From assembly GCF_000771745.2 (NCBI RefSeq), contig NZ_JPSL02000038.1:1-64000 (forward strand): 64,000 nt of DNA, written 5' to 3'. Position numbers and translations under genes: made by a program. Every line of letters starts with the position of its first letter. Position 1 is the stretch's first letter. Shown piece by piece: positions 47,150-57,015 of this stretch. The notes under the pieces were generated by a model. The model was not told the origin of the DNA. It saw only the letters and a program-made list of their open reading frames with translations, and searched no databases. The DNA comes from Thermus filiformis (GTDB taxonomy: Bacteria; Deinococcota; Deinococci; Deinococcales; Thermaceae).

Positions 47150-48337
47150 TTATACCAGGTCCAGCAGGGCCCGGACGAGCTTGGCCGGGTCGTGCTGGGC
47201 CAGGCCGCCCTCCTCCAGGAAGTCCCCTTCCACCACCTCCACCCGGTCGGCCCGGAACGGGGCGGGGTCGTAGGCCACCGGGTGCTGCCCCTCCTGGGCG
47301 TACCGCTTAAGGACCGCCTCGGGGATGGGGCCGGTGTGGACCAGGACCACCTCCGGCCTCCGGCCCAGGTGGTGGCTCACCGCCTTGTAGTGGTCGTAGG
47401 CGCTCATCCCGTCCGTCTCCCCGGGCTCGGTCATGATGTTGACGATGTAGACCAGGCGGCCCGGGGCCTTGGCCAGGGCCTCCCTTAGGGGCAGGAAGCT
47501 CGGGATGACGCTGGTGTAGAGGCTGCCCGGCCCCAGGACCAACAGGCGGGCCCGCCGGACCGCCTCCAGGGCCTCGGGCATCACCTCCTTGGGCTCCGGG
47601 TGGAGGAAGACCTCCTTGACCCTTCCCCGGGCCTCCCGCAAGGCCACCTCCCCCAGGACCTCCCGGCCGTCTTGGAGGAGGGCCCGGAGCCGGACCGCCT
47701 CCGGGGTGGCGGGGAGGACCTGGCCCCGCAGGTTCAAAATGGCGTTCGCCTCCCGGATGGCCAGGGCGAAGCCCTCCGCCACCTCGTTCAGGGTGACCAG
47801 GAAGAGGTTCCCGAAGGTGTGGCCTTTGAGCTCCCCCCGGTCAAACCGGTAGGCCATCAGCTCGGGCAGGCTGGGGTGGTCGGAGAGGGCGGCCAGGCAG
47901 TCCACCAGGTCCCCCACCGCAGGGATGCCGAAGGTGAGCCGGAGGCGGCCCGTGGACCCCCCGTCGTCGGTCACGGCCACAAGGGCGGTGAGGTTGGCGG
48001 TGTGCTCCTTGAGCCCCTTGAGCACCCGGGAAAGCCCGCTTCCCCCTCCGAAGGCCACCACCTTTGGCCCCTGCTCGAGGCGCCGGCGCACGTAGACCCG
48101 CTCCGGCACCTCCTCGGGCTCGGTGATGGCGGAGAGGAGGCTCCGGTTCATGGCCCTAAGGCCCAGCACCGCCCCCAGGCCCCCCGCCAGGACCAGGGCC
48201 CAGGGCCAGGGGGGCGGGGGGAAGAAGGGGGAGAGCCCCCAGGCGGCCAGGAGGGCCGAGAGGAGGGCGAAGAGGGCGTACCGCTTCACCCGCATCCCAG
48301 GGACGAGCCAGCGCCAGACCTTACTCCTTCTCCACAT
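47150..48337 (-). CDS. yvcK: YvcK/CofD-fold gluconeogenesis-factor protein with N-terminal membrane helices
   Basis: 395 residues. Two hydrophobic helices near the N-terminus (about 20-62), then the YvcK domain: VVAFGGGSGLSRVLKGLKEHT, VAVTDDGGSTGRLR, GHTFGNLFLVTLN, VLGPGSLYTSVIPSFL, IVNIMTEPGETDG. Involved in carbon-source adaptation and cell-wall regulation, binding UDP-sugars in relatives. The membrane anchor is unlike B. subtilis YvcK. It overlaps rapZ by 17 bp, the common yvcJ-yvcK pairing. Confidence 0.92.
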   Translation of the reverse strand: MWRRSKVWRWLVPGMRVKRYALFALLSALLAAWGLSPFFPPPPWPWALVLAGGLGAVLGLRAMNRSLLSAITEPEEVPERVYVRRRLEQGPKVVAFGGGSGLSRVLKGLKEHTANLTALVAVTDDGGSTGRLRLTFGIPAVGDLVDCLAALSDHPSLPELMAYRFDRGELKGHTFGNLFLVTLNEVAEGFALAIREANAILNLRGQVLPATPEAVRLRALLQDGREVLGEVALREARGRVKEVFLHPEPKEVMPEALEAVRRARLLVLGPGSLYTSVIPSFLPLREALAKAPGRLVYIVNIMTEPGETDGMSAYDHYKAVSHHLGRRPEVVLVHTGPIPEAVLKRYAQEGQHPVAYDPAPFRADRVEVVEGDFLEEGGLAQHDPAKLVRALLDLV

Positions 48338-49139
48338 CGCGGTGCGTCACCTCCACCTGGAAGCGGGCGGAAAGCTCCTCCGCCAGCCTCTCCGCCACCG
48401 CCACACTCCGGTGCTTTCCCCCCGTGCACCCGATGGCCGCGGTGTAGGCCAGCCGGCCCTCCTTCCTCGCCCCCTCGGCCGCCAGGCCCAAGGTGGTGAG
48501 GAGGGCCCGGTAGTAGGGCTCCGTCTCCTCCCGGAAGACGTAGGCCCGGACCTCGGGGTCCAGGCCGGTGCGGGGCCTAAGGGCGGGGTCGTAGTGGGGG
48601 TTGGGAAGGGGGCGGACGTCCAGGACCAGGTCCGCCTCCTGGGGCGGGCCCCACTTGAACCCGAAGGAGATGAGCCGGAGCAAGAACCCCCGTTCCTCCC
48701 CCAGGAAGCGGGCCAGGGCCTCCGTTAGGGCTCTGGGGGTGAGGTCGGAGGTGTCCAGGACCAGGTCGGCCCGGGCCCGCAAGGGGGAGAGGGCCTTGCG
48801 CTCCTCGCCGATCTCCCGCATCAGGTTGCCCGCCCCCAGGGGGTGGAGGCGCCGGGTGAGGTTGTAGCGGCGGAGGAGGACCTCGGGCTTGGCCTCGAGG
48901 AAGACCACCTGGGGCCTGAGCTCCTCAAGGGCGCCTTCCAGGGCCCCGAAGAAGGGCAGGGTGCGGGCGTCCACCACCACCCCCGCCCGCTCCACCCCGC
49001 TTTCCTGGAGCGTTTGCACCAGGCCGGGCCAGAGGGCGGGGGGGAGGTTGTCCACCATGAAGTAGCCCAGGTCCTCCAGGGCGTTCCTCGCTGTGGTCTT
49101 CCCCGCCCCGGACAGCCCGGAAAGGACCAGAAACCTCAT
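48321..49139 (-). CDS. rapZ: RapZ/YvcJ nucleotide-binding protein
   Basis: 272 residues: P-loop GLSGAGKTTA (8-15), VDNLPPALWPGLV, and C-terminal GCTGGKHRSVAVAERLA, which in RapZ binds small RNA or metabolite. Regulates amino-sugar metabolism in Enterobacteria and binds ATP/GTP in Bacillus. The ATG at 49139 is 7 nt behind TAAGCT, so may be leaderless. Confidence 0.94.
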   Translation of the reverse strand: MRFLVLSGLSGAGKTTARNALEDLGYFMVDNLPPALWPGLVQTLQESGVERAGVVVDARTLPFFGALEGALEELRPQVVFLEAKPEVLLRRYNLTRRLHPLGAGNLMREIGEERKALSPLRARADLVLDTSDLTPRALTEALARFLGEERGFLLRLISFGFKWGPPQEADLVLDVRPLPNPHYDPALRPRTGLDPEVRAYVFREETEPYYRALLTTLGLAAEGARKEGRLAYTAAIGCTGGKHRSVAVAERLAEELSARFQVEVTHRDVEKE

Positions 49140-49184
49140 GCTTTAGAGCTTATACCCTCGGCCTCCCTTTGGCAGAGCCGCGTA

Positions 49185-49292
49185 TTTGAAGGAAACGGCA
49201 GTCCAGTTTCCTTCGCGTACGTGGTCCCGTCAAAAGGCTTGGGAAAGGCTTTGCCCGGGCCCCCATCCTGGCGCTAGCCAGGATGGCGTGGT
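49185..49292. repeat. REP-like palindrome with tail module, inverted orientation (unit 7)
   Basis: Stem CCATCCTGGC (49263-49272) and GCCAGGATGG (49277-49286) with loop GCTA. Read on the minus strand, it is followed by GGGCAAAGCCTTTCCC, a GACGGGACCACG block and CGCGAAGGAAAC (down to about 49200), the same order as at 23291 and 58731. A further inverted repeat GAAGGAAAC/GTTTCCTTC lies at 49187-49216. The 150-bp gap between rapZ and the next gene holds nothing else. Confidence 0.7.
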
Positions 49293-49293
49293 A

Positions 49294-49671
49294 TCACTCG
49301 CCCACGAGGATGAGCGCCCCCTCCTCGAGGAGGACGACGCGGAGGAGGAACCTGTGGCGGGGGTTTTGCACCACCTTCTCCTCAGGGCTCTCGAGGACCA
49401 GCCGGTACCCGGTGGAGAGGAAGCTTTGAAGGAAGCTCTGGACCGCCACGCTCCGCAAGGGGCCCCGGGCGGGGAGGAAGTAGGCGGTCTTCTTGGCGGT
49501 CTTTAGGAGGGGAAGGTAGGGCTCGAGGCCCTTTCCCAAAGCCTTCTGCGCCCCCGCCGGCAGGCGCACCCCCGGGTCCAGGTCCAGGTTGCTTGCGGGC
49601 TTGAAGGTAAACCCCGCCACCTGCCCCCACGCCAAGCCCAAGAGCGCCACCATCCAGGCCAAGCCCCGCAT
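49294..49671 (-). CDS. Small secreted protein of unknown function
   Basis: 125 residues with signal peptide MRGLAWMVALLGLAWG. The mature part has LPAGAQKALGKGLEPYLPLLKTAKKTAYFLPARG and beta-rich C-terminal strands; no family recognised. AAGGAGGT lies just before the ATG, and TATACT (minus 49697-49692) could be its -10. The stop lies 1-2 bp from the palindromic repeat. Confidence 0.65.
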   Translation of the reverse strand: MRGLAWMVALLGLAWGQVAGFTFKPASNLDLDPGVRLPAGAQKALGKGLEPYLPLLKTAKKTAYFLPARGPLRSVAVQSFLQSFLSTGYRLVLESPEEKVVQNPRHRFLLRVVLLEEGALILVGE

Positions 49672-49697
49672 TCCGACCTCCTTGGAAAGACAGTATA

Positions 49698-49721
49698 CCC
49701 CGGGCCCTTTTCCGCCCGGGG
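49698..49721. other. Small GC hairpin upstream of the secreted-protein gene
   Basis: CCCCGGGC and GCCCGGGG pair around an 8-nt loop (CCTTTTCC). Position just upstream of the putative -10 of the gene at 49294-49671 suggests it is the terminator of the CPBP operon transcript or a regulator site. Not part of the REP-like family by sequence. Confidence 0.4.
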
Positions 49722-49730
49722 TGGCTTGCC

Positions 49731-49811
49731 GGGGCCCCCATCCTGGCGCAAGCCAGGATGGGGTGGTTTACCGGGGCCCCCGGCTTGGCGCGGGGCCTGG
49801 CTGGGGTGGGA
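49731..49811. repeat. REP-like palindrome pair (units 8 and 9)
   Basis: Unit 8: CCCCATCCTGGC (49736-49747), loop GCAA, exact complement (49752-49763). It is joined by GGTTTACCGGGG to unit 9, which is degenerate: CCCCCGGCTTGGC, GCGGGGC, CTGGCTGGGG (49776-49807). Located directly after the CPBP gene stop. Confidence 0.75.
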
Positions 49812-50612
49812 TTAGACCCCTCTGCGCCTCAGGTACAGGTTGAAGGCCGCCAGGAGGAAGAGGCCGGGGAGGCCCAAGACCCCCACCAGAAGGTCGTTCG
49901 TCCGCTCCACTGCCAAAAGGGAGAGGCCGGCCACCGCGTTGAGGGTGCCGTGGAGGAGGGCCGCCGCCAGGAGGGAGCCCCCCTTCTCCCGCACGTAGAG
50001 GAGGGCCGGGGTGAGGAGGAGGGTGAAGAAGGTCATCATCCCCACCCCCGCCAAGGGGTGCTGGGGGTAGTTGTAGCCGAGAAGGACCAGGGGGGCGTGC
50101 CAGAGCCCCCAAACGAGGCCGATGTCCAAGGAGGCGGGCCAGAAGCCCCGCTCCTTGAGCCGCTCCCAGAGGTAGCCCCGCCACATGAGCTCCTCCCCCA
50201 AGGCGGCTAAGAGGTTCACCGTGGCCCCCGCCAGGAGGCCCTGTAGGAGGAGGACTCCCCACCAGAGGGCCTCGGGGAGGCTCTGGGCGTTCGGGATGGC
50301 CGCAAGGAGGTCCTGAAGCCCCCGCCACCTTCCGAAGGGGAGGGAGAGGGGGATGGAGAGGAGGGTGAGCCCCACCGGGAGGAGCCAGGCGAGGAGCCAG
50401 TAGCGGTTCGGCCTCAGGGCGAGGGGGAGCCTCACCCCCTCTCGGCCCGCGAAGTAAAGGGCCACCAGGCCCGGCGTCCACATGTAGGCCACGGCGAAGA
50501 GGGCGAAGCCGGGGGTGCCCAGCCTTCCACCCAGGAGGAGGTAGAGGCCGAAAAGCCCCCAGGAGAGGGCGTAGGTCCAGAAGAGGGCCCGCTGAAGGCT
50601 ACTTTCTTTCAT
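49812..50612 (-). CDS. CPBP family intramembrane glutamic protease
   Basis: 266 residues, about seven membrane helices. The CPBP (Abi) motifs are present: [14 protein letters not shown] (paired catalytic Glu), [15 protein letters not shown], and [11 protein letters not shown]. In other bacteria members process membrane proteins or confer immunity to bacteriocins. It is the third gene of a row with the Arc-like and SPFH genes, its start overlapping the Arc-like gene by 14 bp. Confidence 0.88.
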   Translation of the reverse strand: MKESSLQRALFWTYALSWGLFGLYLLLGGRLGTPGFALFAVAYMWTPGLVALYFAGREGVRLPLALRPNRYWLLAWLLPVGLTLLSIPLSLPFGRWRGLQDLLAAIPNAQSLPEALWWGVLLLQGLLAGATVNLLAALGEELMWRGYLWERLKERGFWPASLDIGLVWGLWHAPLVLLGYNYPQHPLAGVGMMTFFTLLLTPALLYVREKGGSLLAAALLHGTLNAVAGLSLLAVERTNDLLVGVLGLPGLFLLAAFNLYLRRRGV

Positions 50613-50778
50613 CTTTCTCCTCCTTTTCCTCCTTCCACCGGCCCGCCCGCCGGGCCGCCTCTTTCAGGAGGTACTCTATCTGGGCATTGACGCTCCGAAG
50701 CTCGTCCTGCGCCCACTTCTCCAGGACGGCGTAGAGCCTGGGGTCTAGGCGCAGGAGGAACTTCTTCCGTTCAGGCAT
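50599..50778 (-). CDS. Arc-like (ribbon-helix-helix) small protein
   Basis: 59 residues: [20 protein letters not shown] then [20 protein letters not shown]. The pattern KFLLRLDP-x5-LE-x2-A-x3[11 protein letters not shown] is that of Arc-family RHH DNA-binding proteins, with a strand (FLLRL) and two helices. The tail [11 protein letters not shown] is charged. It overlaps the SPFH gene by 8 bp and the CPBP gene by 14 bp. Arc-like genes next to SPFH genes recur in many bacteria. It could be the regulator that binds the 34-bp palindrome, but that is a guess. Confidence 0.8.
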   Translation of the reverse strand: MPERKKFLLRLDPRLYAVLEKWAQDELRSVNAQIEYLLKEAARRAGRWKEEKEEKDERK

Positions 50779-51616
50779 AGAGGGTGCCGGCGTTCAGCAC
50801 GGGTTGAGCCTGGTTTTCCGAAACCAGGGCCACCAGGAGGTTGTTGACCATGGCGGCTTTCCGTTCCTCGTCCAGTTCCACCACCCCTTCGCTTTTCAGC
50901 ATCTCCAGGGCCTCCTTGACCATCCCGACCGCCCCTTCCACGATGAGGCGGCGGGCCGCCACCACCGCCTTAGCCTGCTGCCGGCGGAGCATGGCCTGCG
51001 CGATCTCGGGCGCGTAGGCCAGGTGGGTGAGCCGCGCTTCCAGGACCTCCACGCCCGCCACCTCGAGGCGGAACTGGACCTCCCGCTTCAGTTCCTCCGC
51101 GATCTCCTCGGGGTTTTCCCGCAAGGAGCGCTCCCCTTCCGGCGCATCGTAAGGGTAGCGGCTCGCCAACGTCCGCAGGGCGGTCTCCGACTGGATCGCC
51201 ACGAACTCCTTGTAGTTTTCCACCGCGAAGAGGGCCTTGGCCGAGTCCACCACTCGCCAGACCACCACGGCGGCGATCTCAATGGGGTTGCCCATGGCGT
51301 CGTTCACTTTGAGCTTCTCGGAGGTGAAGTTGTGCACCTTCAGGGAGACCGGCTTCTTCAGCGCCAAGGGGTTGGCGAAGTGAAACCCCTCCTGCCGCAC
51401 GCTCCCCGTATAACGGCCCAGGAAGACCAGGACCCGGGCCTCGTTCGGCTGGACGGTGAAGAAGCCGGGGAGCATGAGGACGAAGAGGCCCAGGGGCAGG
51501 GCGGACCCGATTTGTTTGTTGTAAATCCCGTATGCGCTCCAGGCGAAAAGGGCCAGGGCTACTCCCAGGGCCAGAAAGCCGTTCACGTGCCAGGCGGTTC
51601 GCTCATGCAGGTTCAT
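50771..51616 (-). CDS. SPFH (band 7/flotillin-like) membrane protein
   Basis: 281 residues. Two membrane helices (about 11-32 and 36-57), then the SPFH domain starting [23 protein letters not shown] and a helical region with [27 protein letters not shown], ending [26 protein letters not shown]. Such proteins form membrane scaffolds or cages that organise proteases and lipids. ATG at 51616 follows AGGAGG, which is itself the end of the operator palindrome. Confidence 0.9.
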   Translation of the reverse strand: MNLHERTAWHVNGFLALGVALALFAWSAYGIYNKQIGSALPLGLFVLMLPGFFTVQPNEARVLVFLGRYTGSVRQEGFHFANPLALKKPVSLKVHNFTSEKLKVNDAMGNPIEIAAVVVWRVVDSAKALFAVENYKEFVAIQSETALRTLASRYPYDAPEGERSLRENPEEIAEELKREVQFRLEVAGVEVLEARLTHLAYAPEIAQAMLRRQQAKAVVAARRLIVEGAVGMVKEALEMLKSEGVVELDEERKAAMVNNLLVALVSENQAQPVLNAGTLYA

Positions 51617-51621
51617 GCTGT

Positions 51622-51662
51622 CCTCCTATCAGTGTGATATCACACTGATAGGAGGCTGTCAA
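51622..51662 (-). promoter_or_regulatory. SPFH operon promoter with a perfect 34-bp palindrome
   Basis: Minus-strand -35 TTGACA (51662-51657), 17-nt spacer, -10 TATCAC (51639-51634). A palindrome of 17+17 bp without spacer (51622-51655; half-site CCTCCTATCAGTGTGAT, centre between 51638 and 51639) covers the spacer, the -10 and the AGGAGG ribosome site. It can act as operator for a dimeric repressor and, in RNA, pair the ribosome site. The core AGTGTGAT|ATCACACT is the most conspicuous symmetrical site in the window. Confidence 0.75.
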
Positions 51663-51673
51663 GCCCCGGGGCC

Positions 51674-53230
51674 TCAGGACCGGTACAGGCCGAAGTCCGC
51701 CTCGGGGAAGGGGTTGTCCAGCTCCTCCCAGGCTTTGAGCTCCTCGAGGGAGGCCCCCTCCAAAAGCCGGAAGAAGCGCTCTGCGTGGCCCTCGTACCGC
51801 TCCCGGGCGTAGGCCTCCGCCTGCCCTGTGTCCATCAGGAAGGGCCAGTCCGAGGCCTCCAGGAGGAGGAGCTCCCGCATCATCTGCCGGAGCCGCCGTT
51901 CGTTCCCAGGAAGCGGCTCGTCCTTGCACCTCCGGACCGCCTCGAGCATGGCGGCCTCGGCCCGGTAGACGGTCCGCCAGTAGTCCAGGGTCTTCTCGTT
52001 CAGCCAGACCTCGTGGCCGCCCTTCCGCCCCCAGGAGCCCTCGGGGAGCTCCACCCGCAAAGCCTCCCCCTGGACGGCCTCCCGCGCCCGCACGGGCCGG
52101 ACACTGGAGCGGGCCAGCCGCCTCAGGACCGCCTCGAGCCAGGCCACCCCCTCGTACCACCAGTGGCCGAAGAGCTCCGCGTCGTAGCAGGCGGCCAGGA
52201 CCCCTTCCGGGTGGGCGCGGGCGATCTCCTCCACCAGGGCAAGGAAGTGGTCCGCGTGCACCTCCACCCGGGCGAAGGCCGCCTCGGGGTCGTAGGGGGC
52301 TTTCTGGGAGAGGTCCAGCTTCCGCTCCGTGACCCGGTGGTGGTGCAGGCCCGAGACCGGGTCCTTCCGGTGGAACTCCCGGTACGCCCCGTCCCCCGGG
52401 TAGCCGTAGTCCGCGCTCCAGACCTGGAGGGCGGTCCGGGGGTCGCGGAAGAGGACCCGGAGGCCCGAGGGGAGCTCGTACACCCGGTAGTGGCCCAAAG
52501 GCGCCTCCTTCGGCAAGGGGCCGTAGGGGGAGAGGACGGGGAGGCCCCGGTCCAGGAGGTGGGCATCCAGGAAGGTGTACCGGAGGCCCGCCCGCATCAG
52601 GACCTCGTCCACCCCGGCCCGGAGCCCGGCCCGCCCCCCCTCCACCGGCGGGGTCCAGGGGCCCCGGGGCCGGTAGGCCATCTCGGGGAGCCAGAACCCC
52701 GTGGGGTCCTTCCGGAAGTGGCGGCGGTGGGTCTGGAGGCCGGTCTTGACCTGGGCCCAGAGGGCCTCGTCGTAGCCCAGGAGGGGGGAGTAGCCGTGGG
52801 TGGCGTTGCTGGTGATGAGCTCCAGCTGGCCCTCCTCCTCCCTTTGGCGGAAGGCCCGGAGGAGGTCGCCGCCCAGGGCCTCGTACTGGGCCAGGGTGGT
52901 CTCCCAGAAGGCCACCTGGTGCCGGGCGCTCTTCTCCAGCTCCGTGCCCCGGTAGCGCTTCAGGTCCCCTTTCGCCCGTTCCAGCCGGTCCTGGGCGTAG
53001 GCCCGGAAGCCCGCCCGGACCTTGGCGTCCGCCAGCTGCTCCGCCAGGATGGGGGTGATGCCCAGGGTGAAGGGGGCCTGGACGCCGTCTTCCGCCAAGG
53101 ACCGGAGGGCCCGGAGGAGGGGGAGGTAGGTCTCCGCCATGACCTCGTAAAGGGTCTCCTCCCCGAAGGGCCACATCCCGTGGCCCCGCACGTAGGGCAG
53201 ATGGGCGTGGAGGACCAGGGCGAACTTCAC
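51674..53230 (-). CDS. 1,4-alpha-glucan branching enzyme, GH57
   Basis: 518 residues, close to the structurally known T. thermophilus enzyme. GH57 motifs: [25 protein letters not shown], the nucleophile Glu in [18 protein letters not shown], and the acid Asp in [14 protein letters not shown]. Makes alpha-1,6 branches in glycogen. GTG start at 53230 is 6 nt behind TACGCT, so leaderless. An insertion of about 10 residues ([14 protein letters not shown] region) is not in the T. thermophilus sequence as I recall it. It lies 4 bp downstream of lysZ. Confidence 0.93.
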   Translation of the reverse strand: MKFALVLHAHLPYVRGHGMWPFGEETLYEVMAETYLPLLRALRSLAEDGVQAPFTLGITPILAEQLADAKVRAGFRAYAQDRLERAKGDLKRYRGTELEKSARHQVAFWETTLAQYEALGGDLLRAFRQREEEGQLELITSNATHGYSPLLGYDEALWAQVKTGLQTHRRHFRKDPTGFWLPEMAYRPRGPWTPPVEGGRAGLRAGVDEVLMRAGLRYTFLDAHLLDRGLPVLSPYGPLPKEAPLGHYRVYELPSGLRVLFRDPRTALQVWSADYGYPGDGAYREFHRKDPVSGLHHHRVTERKLDLSQKAPYDPEAAFARVEVHADHFLALVEEIARAHPEGVLAACYDAELFGHWWYEGVAWLEAVLRRLARSSVRPVRAREAVQGEALRVELPEGSWGRKGGHEVWLNEKTLDYWRTVYRAEAAMLEAVRRCKDEPLPGNERRLRQMMRELLLLEASDWPFLMDTGQAEAYARERYEGHAERFFRLLEGASLEELKAWEELDNPFPEADFGLYRS

Positions 53231-53234
53231 GCCC

Positions 53235-54044
53235 TTAGCGTACCACGGTCCCTTCCCCGGCCAGGGCCCGCCGGATGGGCCTTTCCACCCGGGCGTCCGC
53301 GAAGACCACCCGCTTGATCCCCCCCTTTACCGCCTCCACCGCCCCCAGGACCTTCTTCTTCATCCGCCCCTGGGCCAGGGCCATGTACTCAGGCTCGTCT
53401 ATCCGCTCCACGGGGATCTCCCGCACCAGGCTTCCCTCGTCGGGGTAGTCGGCCAGAAGGCCCGGGACGTTGGAGAGGTAGACCAGGGTTTCTGCCCCCA
53501 AGGCCAGGGCCACCTTGGCCGCGGCGGTGTCCCCGTCGGTGTTGATGGCCTCGTTCTCGTAGCTGAGGGCAGGAGGGGTGAGGACGGGGAGGTAGCCCGC
53601 CTCGAGGAGGAGGCGCAGAAGCCCGGTGTTCACCTCCTCCACCGAGCCCGTGTAGTCCCCCCGGTGGACCTTGACCTTGCCGTCCTCCACGTACTTCACC
53701 GCGGTCTTGCGCCGGCCCACCAGGAGCCTCCCGTCCAGGCCGGAAAGCCCCACCGCGTTCGCCCCGTGGCGCTGGAGGAGCTCCACTAGGCGCTTGTTCA
53801 CCAAGCCGCAGTAGACCATCTCAAAGATCTCCAGGGTCTTGCGGTCGGTGAGCCGGCTCTGCATCCCGTTGGGGTGGGTGAGGAACCGCGGGGGGTGGCC
53901 CAGGGCCTCCGCCACCTTGTTGGTCTCGCTGCTCCCCCCGTGGACCAGGACCAGCCGGACCCCTTCCTTCCACAAGGAAGCCGCGTCCTCGGCCACCGCC
54001 TCGTAGTTGATGCCTTCCGCGCCGCCTACCTTGACGACAATCAC
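53235..54044 (-). CDS. lysZ: [LysW]-aminoadipate kinase
   Basis: Phosphorylates the LysW-bound alpha-aminoadipate. 269 residues: [70 protein letters not shown]. Almost identical in motifs to the T. thermophilus enzyme. GTG at 54044 (after GGGGGG, 7 nt away) is the family start; the open frame to 54125 runs into a REP-like unit. Distinguished from ArgB at 16595 by the SETN and NEAINTDGD sequences. Confidence 0.93.
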   Translation of the reverse strand: MIVVKVGGAEGINYEAVAEDAASLWKEGVRLVLVHGGSSETNKVAEALGHPPRFLTHPNGMQSRLTDRKTLEIFEMVYCGLVNKRLVELLQRHGANAVGLSGLDGRLLVGRRKTAVKYVEDGKVKVHRGDYTGSVEEVNTGLLRLLLEAGYLPVLTPPALSYENEAINTDGDTAAAKVALALGAETLVYLSNVPGLLADYPDEGSLVREIPVERIDEPEYMALAQGRMKKKVLGAVEAVKGGIKRVVFADARVERPIRRALAGEGTVVR

Positions 54045-54142
54045 TGCACGACCCCCCTTGTTCGCTATGCGTGGCCCCGGGAGGCTCTGCCGGGGTGGTT
54101 TACCGGGGCCCCCGTCCCAGCGCAAGCTGGGACGGGGTGGTA
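54045..54142. repeat. REP-like palindrome between lysY and lysZ (unit 10)
   Basis: Stem CCCCGTCCCAGC (54110-54121), loop GCAA, exact complement (54126-54137). On the minus strand the element is followed by GGTAAACC and a CCGGGGCCACGC block, a piece of the tail module, reaching the lysZ ribosome site. A unit inside the lysine gene row could trim or partly end the transcript before lysZ. Confidence 0.75.
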
Positions 54143-56018
<1,876 letters not shown>

Positions 56019-56027
56019 GCCCCGGCT

Positions 56028-56192
56028 CTACTCCCCCCAGTCCTCCGCCTCCTCGGGGGCGGGCTCGAGCCTTAGGGGGTTCAGGTCCACCACTTCCAGC
56101 TCGGCCCCGCAGGCCTCGCAGACCACAAGCTCCCCCAGCTCGGGGTTTTCCAACCGGATCTCGCCTCCGCACTCCGGGCAGGTGGCTACCAT
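56028..56192 (-). CDS. lysW: Lysine biosynthesis carrier protein LysW
   Basis: 54 residues. A zinc ribbon (CPECGGEIRL ... CEACGAELEV) and an acidic tail ending EDWGE, whose last Glu carries the substrate as an amide. The stop follows this Glu directly, as required. Start ATG at 56192 gives MVATCPECGG; it overlaps the LysW-like gene by 7 bp. Confidence 0.96.
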   Translation of the reverse strand: MVATCPECGGEIRLENPELGELVVCEACGAELEVVDLNPLRLEPAPEEAEDWGE

Positions 56193-56503
56193 TCTTCGTC
56201 CTCCTCCTCTATTTCGCTCCAGTCTGGGGTGAAGGTGAAGCCGCACTCGGGGCAGGTGGCCTCCTCCTCCCCCTCCTCCAGCTCAAAGGTGTAGCCGCAC
56301 CGGGGGCAGTCCACGAAGAAGCCTTCCAGCCCCTCCTCCACCACCTCCACCTCCAGAGGGTCCAGGGAGACCACCTCGAGGTAGGCCCCGCAGGCCTCGC
56401 ACTCCAAGACGGCCCCCTCCTCCAGCTCCGCCAAGTCTTCCGCCAGCACCAGGCTGGTCTCGCCGCACACCGGACAGGTCAGTTCCAGATCGTCCACGGG
56501 CAC
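56186..56503 (-). CDS. LysW-like protein with two zinc ribbons
   Basis: 105 residues. First ribbon: CPVCGETSLV ... CEACGAYLEVVSLDPLEVE, strikingly similar to LysW (CEACGAELEVVDLNPLRLE). Second ribbon: CPRCGYTFEL ... CPECGFTFT. The tail is very acidic and ends EIEEEDEEW, without the EDWGE carrier motif. It sits between lysU and lysW in the row and overlaps lysW. It may be a scaffold that mimics LysW, a second carrier, or a regulator. Function not known to me. Confidence 0.82.
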   Translation of the reverse strand: MPVDDLELTCPVCGETSLVLAEDLAELEEGAVLECEACGAYLEVVSLDPLEVEVVEEGLEGFFVDCPRCGYTFELEEGEEEATCPECGFTFTPDWSEIEEEDEEW

Positions 56504-56517
56504 CCCCTGGCCTTACT

Positions 56518-57015
56518 TTACCCCGGCTCCCCGGGGAAGCGCCCGTGCTTCTTGTAGTACTCCAGCAAGGAGCCCTCCTTGAGCGCCTCCAGGAGGAAGG
56601 CCGGGGGTGGGACCAGACGGTACGTCCGCTCCCCCTTCCTCAGCGTGCCCGTGGCCAGGTCCAGCTCCACCAGGTCTCCGTCTTCCAGCGCGTCCACCAC
56701 CTCCTCCGACTGAAAGGGCACGATCCCCAGATTGACCAGGTTGCGGAAGAAGATGCGGGCGTAGCTCTTGGCCACGATGGCCTGCACCCCCAGCTTCTTC
56801 AGCGCCTCGGGGGCGTACTCCCGGCTCGAGCCCAGGCCCGCGTTCCGCCCCATGACCAGGATGTCCCCGGGCCGCACCTCCTGGGCGAACCCCGGCCGCA
56901 GGTGGGCGAAGGCGTAGAGGTGGAACCGGTCCTCCCCCACCATGAAGGGGGCGTACTTGCCCGGCAGGATGTCGTCCGTGTTCACGTCGTCCCCAAACTT
57001 CCAGACCCTAGGCAT
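56518..57015 (-). CDS. lysU: Homoaconitase small subunit
   Basis: 165 residues: VWKFGDDVNTDDILPGKYAP, then MGRNAGLGSSREYAPEALK (swivel domain loop) and FFRNLVNLGIVPFQSEE. With LysT it converts homocitrate or homoaconitate to homoisocitrate. Start overlaps the lysT end by 8 bp. Confidence 0.95.
   Translation of the reverse strand: MPRVWKFGDDVNTDDILPGKYAPFMVGEDRFHLYAFAHLRPGFAQEVRPGDILVMGRNAGLGSSREYAPEALKKLGVQAIVAKSYARIFFRNLVNLGIVPFQSEEVVDALEDGDLVELDLATGTLRKGERTYRLVPPPAFLLEALKEGSLLEYYKKHGRFPGEPG

Noticed and set aside
51603-53174. 523-codon minus-strand frame overlapping the branching enzyme gene
   Set aside because: Gly/Pro/Arg-rich out-of-frame reading of the GH57 gene, and it would cross the SPFH promoter palindrome.
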